DNA of 24,392 nucleotides from a virus. The number at the start of each line of letters is the position of its first letter. Positions within the stretch are counted from its first letter, which is position 1. The notes under the pieces are model-generated. The model ran no database searches. It was not told the DNA's origin and saw only the letters and a list, made by a program, of their open reading frames with translations. Positions 20,963-24,392 of this stretch are shown here, one piece after another. A program made the position numbers and the translations under genes. Location of the stretch: positions 1-24,392 of IMG/VR virus record IMGVR_UViG_3300046820_000043; one strand, 5' to 3'.

Positions 20963-23467
20963 TTAATCCCCTTTCTTAGGTGGTTGTGGTGCTTGTTTGC
21001 TCTGTGTCCTATTGACAACAGCCTGCGCTCTCTGATGCGACATCTGCGATTTGTGTTTCGCAATATCCGCACCCAGTCTTGCTCCTTCGATCTCCGATTG
21101 CCGGGCTAACTTATCGCGTGCCGCTGCAGATGTGGCTGCAACCTGCATAGCTGCGATCTCTTTCTGCGCTGCAATGCGAGACTCTTCAATACGAATCTGG
21201 TCAGCTTTAGCGGCTGCTTCGATCTGTTGCTTTTGCTGCTTGAGCTGCAACTCACCTTGCTTCAACTGCAACTCTTGCATCTGCATCTGGACGATGGGGT
21301 CCTGCATCTTCTGCTGAGCTTCTTGCTGTTGGACTTCTGCAACGTTTGCTTGCGTGATGTTTGTAGACGCTTGCGCTATCATTACAGCTATCTGGTCTGC
21401 GATTTCTGGAGGCACTGCTTTGTTCTGCTCTTCTGTAGGCAGAGATACGCCGATCTGCATCTCGACCTGCTTGCGATACTCAAAGCCTAAGTGCTCATTG
21501 ACGTGAGCCATGACAGCGGCTTGAATCTGCTGAGCCATCGGGTTGTTAGCCATCAACGCCAACACCTTGGGGTCCTGCGCCATCGACATGTGTGCAGTAA
21601 TGTGAGCTTGATGGTTCTGCTCCATGAATGCCTTGACAGGCTTCTTACCTGTAAGCAAATTCTGATTCTCAGTGACTGGATCAGTTGGCACTTGGTCTTC
21701 CTCGATGGGGATCAACTTCGCAGCGTTCTTGATGCCAAGCACCTCAATCATCTGGCGATGCAACAGCGGCATGTCATATAACTGTGGAGCAGTTTGTGCC
21801 AGCTGCAACGCAGCTTGATACTGAACAATCTTCTGCGCCATTGTTGCCGCGTTGGGGTCAGACACAGGAATCACATCAGTAGAGTCGTAGTCAGACTTCT
21901 TGGCCTTGCGTGAACCCTCGATCGGGTCGTAGCTGTAGTCTTCTGGTGTGTAGTCAGCGATGATGTTCTTGAGCAACTTAAACTCTTGCTTCATCGAGTA
22001 GTGCATGCGAGCTTGCACCGCACCCATCACTTTAAGTTGCCTCTCAAGCAGAGCAAGTGTAGTACCCACGGGTGCTTGCGCACTCATGTCACTGACGTTC
22101 ATGTCTCCTGAAGATGCGAACTGCCTACCCTCTTGCACAATGTTCTGGAACAGCGCGAAGAGAACCTGACTGGGTTCTTTGTAAGGCAGAGGCAGGATAT
22201 TGTCTCTAATGGAACCGCTTGGTACGTCGACATCACGAAACTCTCCCGGAGCGATCGGCGTGTCGTCACCTTTAACTCTGAGCCCTCTTGACTTGAGTCC
22301 GCCCGGTAAATTAGAGAGCGTACCTGCATCAACGAGTTGCCTGATGAGCATGGTCGCGCTCTTCGCATATCCGCCGATAAGGTGAATAAGACCATATCCA
22401 TAGAAGCCAAACCCCGGAATGTATTGATAGTGAACCAAGTGCTCACGCTTTAAGTGAAGCGGATCATCCTCGTACCAATTACGACGGATAGCAAGAATAG
22501 TAGATGTGCCCTTCTCGATTGTCACGATGTATGGCAGAGCAATACCTGTGGGGTTGCCATCTTTATCTATGTCTTCATAACCGGGCAGATCAAGATCAAC
22601 CTGCATCTCAAGTATGCGATAGCGGTCGTCTTGTATCGCAGTGAAGCCTTGCTCTTGGGCTTTTTGCTTCTCAATATCATCGAGCTGATGGACGGGATCA
22701 CCTAAGTCCACATCACTGTAAAAGCCCGCTGCCATGAGCTTTGCTAACTCATTTTCTGTCTTACGCATGACGTGAGTCACGCGAGGAGCTGTAGATAGAT
22801 CTGCTGCACCGTATGGCACGACGATGTCTTCTGCTGGGATGAACACAGCAACTTGACGACCACGACTTGGGTCGTAGTACACCTTCTTGAACGCGCTACC
22901 TGCAAGTGGTAATGACCACAACATCTTCTCATGCTCAGGGCGATACTCCTGCATCACATCAGTAAGCTGGTAGTTCATGTCCTCACGCACGCGTGTGGAG
23001 GCTTCTTCTTTCTCGGGTGTGTCCTTACCAATGATCTGTGTTTTCACGGGACCTGCGGCAGGGAAGGTCTCCATAATGCCTTCGCTCTGAAAGCGAACAA
23101 CAGACTCAGTGAGCATCGGGTGGAACACGCCACATGCGCCTTGCCATGGCTCTGTCCTGTCCTCGTACTTTAAGCCAAGAAGTTTGAGACCATCTACGTA
23201 TGTCTGTATCCAGTCTTTGCGGTCACCAATGTCTTTGTCAAAATCTGCAACGAGCTCGCTGCCTAAACTAGCTAACTCACTGTCGTTCATGTACTCAGCG
23301 AGGTTGTCATCAAACCCTTCACTGCTTTGTTTCTGAGGAACAAGATCAATCTCGATGTCGCCCATACCAATCTTCACACTTTCTGGATCCTCAATCTCGA
23401 TCTCGATCGGTTCGGCCTCCATACTGTCAATACCCATAGGTGCTTGATATAGTGCTTTATCTAACAT
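20963..23467 (-). CDS. Portal protein, P22-like (834 aa)
   Basis: 834 residues. An acidic N-terminal lead (EAEPIEIEIEDPESV) is followed by DRKDWIQTYVDGLKLLGLKY and EPWQGACGVFHPMLTESVVR. A wing/crown region carries YRPEHEKMLWSLPLAGSAFK, IPAEDIVVPYGAADLSTAPR and ILEMQVDLDLPGYEDIDKDG. The stem region follows (PGFGFYGYGLIHLIGGYAKS, LPGGLKSRGLRVKGDDTPIA), then a clip-like ALFQNIVQEGRQFASSGDMN. After about residue 690 there is a long Gln/Lys/Ala-rich coiled coil (MQMQELQLKQGELQLKQQKQ, AAATSAARDKLARQSEIEG in broken form). This is the dodecameric vertex channel for DNA entry. Length and order fit the P22-type portals, and a long C-terminal coiled coil recalls the P22 barrel. AAGGA precedes the ATG. 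Upstream is terminase; downstream are co-chaperonin and scaffold. Confidence 0.9.
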   Translation of the reverse strand: MLDKALYQAPMGIDSMEAEPIEIEIEDPESVKIGMGDIEIDLVPQKQSSEGFDDNLAEYMNDSELASLGSELVADFDKDIGDRKDWIQTYVDGLKLLGLKYEDRTEPWQGACGVFHPMLTESVVRFQSEGIMETFPAAGPVKTQIIGKDTPEKEEASTRVREDMNYQLTDVMQEYRPEHEKMLWSLPLAGSAFKKVYYDPSRGRQVAVFIPAEDIVVPYGAADLSTAPRVTHVMRKTENELAKLMAAGFYSDVDLGDPVHQLDDIEKQKAQEQGFTAIQDDRYRILEMQVDLDLPGYEDIDKDGNPTGIALPYIVTIEKGTSTILAIRRNWYEDDPLHLKREHLVHYQYIPGFGFYGYGLIHLIGGYAKSATMLIRQLVDAGTLSNLPGGLKSRGLRVKGDDTPIAPGEFRDVDVPSGSIRDNILPLPYKEPSQVLFALFQNIVQEGRQFASSGDMNVSDMSAQAPVGTTLALLERQLKVMGAVQARMHYSMKQEFKLLKNIIADYTPEDYSYDPIEGSRKAKKSDYDSTDVIPVSDPNAATMAQKIVQYQAALQLAQTAPQLYDMPLLHRQMIEVLGIKNAAKLIPIEEDQVPTDPVTENQNLLTGKKPVKAFMEQNHQAHITAHMSMAQDPKVLALMANNPMAQQIQAAVMAHVNEHLGFEYRKQVEMQIGVSLPTEEQNKAVPPEIADQIAVMIAQASTNITQANVAEVQQQEAQQKMQDPIVQMQMQELQLKQGELQLKQQKQQIEAAAKADQIRIEESRIAAQKEIAAMQVAATSAAARDKLARQSEIEGARLGADIAKHKSQMSHQRAQAVVNRTQSKQAPQPPKKGD

Positions 23468-23476
23468 GATTCGTCC

Positions 23477-24392
23477 TTAAACTGTATAGTAGCCTTGGCC
23501 ACGCTTGCTTTTAAAAAGTGGTATTGGGTCCGGCTCGTCACTTGCAAGCCTGATAAACCCACCTTGTCTAAACCGCATGAGCGCTAGTGTTGTTGAGTCA
23601 ACTAAGTCGTCATTAGTGCCCGACGGGAAGTCGTTGCACTCCTCAATAACTTCTCTTGCCCATCTGCGATCAGGTGCAAACACCACTCCACCTTGGAACA
23701 GCGCAGACACCGCATTCACGCGTGCAATCTTATCTTGTCCTTTACCCGGAGTAAACTCTCCAACAGGTATGCCCATGCGTCTAAATTCTTGATAGAGCGG
23801 CGAGCCGTTAGACTTCTTCTCTACGATAAACGCATCAGGTTCCCATTCCTTATACTCTTCTAATATTAGCTGCTTTAATTCCGGATACTCCATACGTTTC
23901 TTAATGGAATTAAGTAGAATAACGGCGTAGTTTTTAGTGTCTTCGTTAAAGAACACACCCCAAGTAGTTAGGGCGTTATAGTCAGCACGGGTATTAGCTT
24001 CCTGCGCAGCATCAAGGGACATGATGGTGAACTCGCACATGGGCGGGTCATCCTTATCCCATATCTGCCACCACTCCCTCTTAATAAGAGCGCCTTCTTC
24101 AGAGACGGGGTTCTGCATGTACTGGGCTTGCCAGTACCGGGGGTCCATACCTGCTTTTTTAGACAGTAATTCCTCAAGAGACCAGAAAGCCCCCCAAAGT
24201 GGCTTGTCATCAAGGATGGCAGGAAACTCGACCACTTCCCAAGGGTCTACCCCCTCTTCTCGACCCATTTGGGCAATAATTTGCCCAGTTAAGTCAAGTT
24301 TTGACCACCTTGTCATTACAATAATGATAGCGCCGCCCGGCATAAGACGCTGGAGAGGGCCAGACTGAAACCACTCCCAAGCAGGAATGAAT
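23477..24392 (-). CDS. terL: Terminase large subunit, C-terminal part (5' end outside window)
   Basis: The frame runs in from the right edge (FIPAWEWFQSGPLQRLMPGG before the first in-window Met), so the ATPase Walker A and B are outside. About 304 residues are present. The ATPase coupling motif is visible (GGAIIIVMTRWSKLDLTG). The RNase H-like nuclease follows: first acidic residue in IMSLDAAQEANTRADYNA, second in AFIVEKKSNGSPLYQEFRR, third pair in GTNDDLVDSTTLALMRFR. The protein cuts and packages DNA into the prohead through the portal encoded next. Its stop lies nine bases before the portal ATG, with AAGGA between. The motif set is complete for the nuclease half. Confidence 0.92.
   Translation of the reverse strand, partial: FIPAWEWFQSGPLQRLMPGGAIIIVMTRWSKLDLTGQIIAQMGREEGVDPWEVVEFPAILDDKPLWGAFWSLEELLSKKAGMDPRYWQAQYMQNPVSEEGALIKREWWQIWDKDDPPMCEFTIMSLDAAQEANTRADYNALTTWGVFFNEDTKNYAVILLNSIKKRMEYPELKQLILEEYKEWEPDAFIVEKKSNGSPLYQEFRRMGIPVGEFTPGKGQDKIARVNAVSALFQGGVVFAPDRRWAREVIEECNDFPSGTNDDLVDSTTLALMRFRQGGFIRLASDEPDPIPLFKSKRGQGYYTV

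Overview
This window is a densely packed structural-gene block of a tailed bacteriophage (Caudoviricetes). Every recognised gene lies on the minus strand and is read from right to left. Genes touch or overlap by a few bases, most starts have a clear AAGGAG-type ribosome site, and there is no cellular gene. The large-terminase / P22-type portal / scaffold / coat order, the glycine-lysine-rich small proteins with a recurring C-terminal tail, and the fibre proteins resemble uncultured aquatic phages as I recall them. That is recognition from memory, not a search. The host cannot be named from this sequence.

Head module (24392 to 17281): the C-terminal part of the large terminase (cut by the window edge), an 834-residue portal, a 65-residue protein with a TTG start, a GroES-like co-chaperonin, a coiled-coil scaffold-like protein, a conserved 151-residue protein, a 223-residue beta-rich structural protein and the HK97-fold major capsid protein (Mu gpT-like). 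The only sizeable gene-free stretch (17049-17280, 232 bases) follows. It holds a 73-base tRNA-like element, a strong hairpin terminator, a candidate promoter and a 9-bp inverted repeat in the next leader.

Middle module (17048 to 13657): two small beta-rich structural proteins, a DUF6321-type protein, a small membrane protein (holin candidate) and a run of small basic Gly/Lys-rich proteins. Several of these share a C-terminal motif of the form DG.A(S/T)(R/K)GK(T/R). One of them is split by an apparent -1 frameshift at an A6 run.

Connector and tail module (13657 to 1): a head-tail connector-like protein with a beta insertion, a zinc-ribbon protein, two tiny genes (one of 58 residues), a second adaptor-like protein, two conserved structural proteins and a 1783-residue tail fibre. 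The fibre has ten FYD..NT.YY.DP repeats and a C-terminal S74 self-cleaving chaperone. Then come a small fibre-locus protein, a 63-residue protein, a 2-oxoglutarate/Fe(II) oxygenase, a 401-residue protein made of sixteen ~20-residue repeats and five 11-residue Trp repeats, a 725-residue collagen-like fibre with its own S74 chaperone, and the start of another fibre-locus gene running off the left edge. No tape measure, sheath or tail-tube gene is visible between terminase and fibres, so a short-tailed (podovirus-like) particle with elaborate fibres is the best inference.

The most interesting points are the prolyl-hydroxylase-like enzyme lying two genes upstream of the collagen-like (Gly-Pro-Thr)n fibre, the shared C-terminal tail family, the candidate -1 frameshift, and the tRNA-like element directly after the capsid gene.
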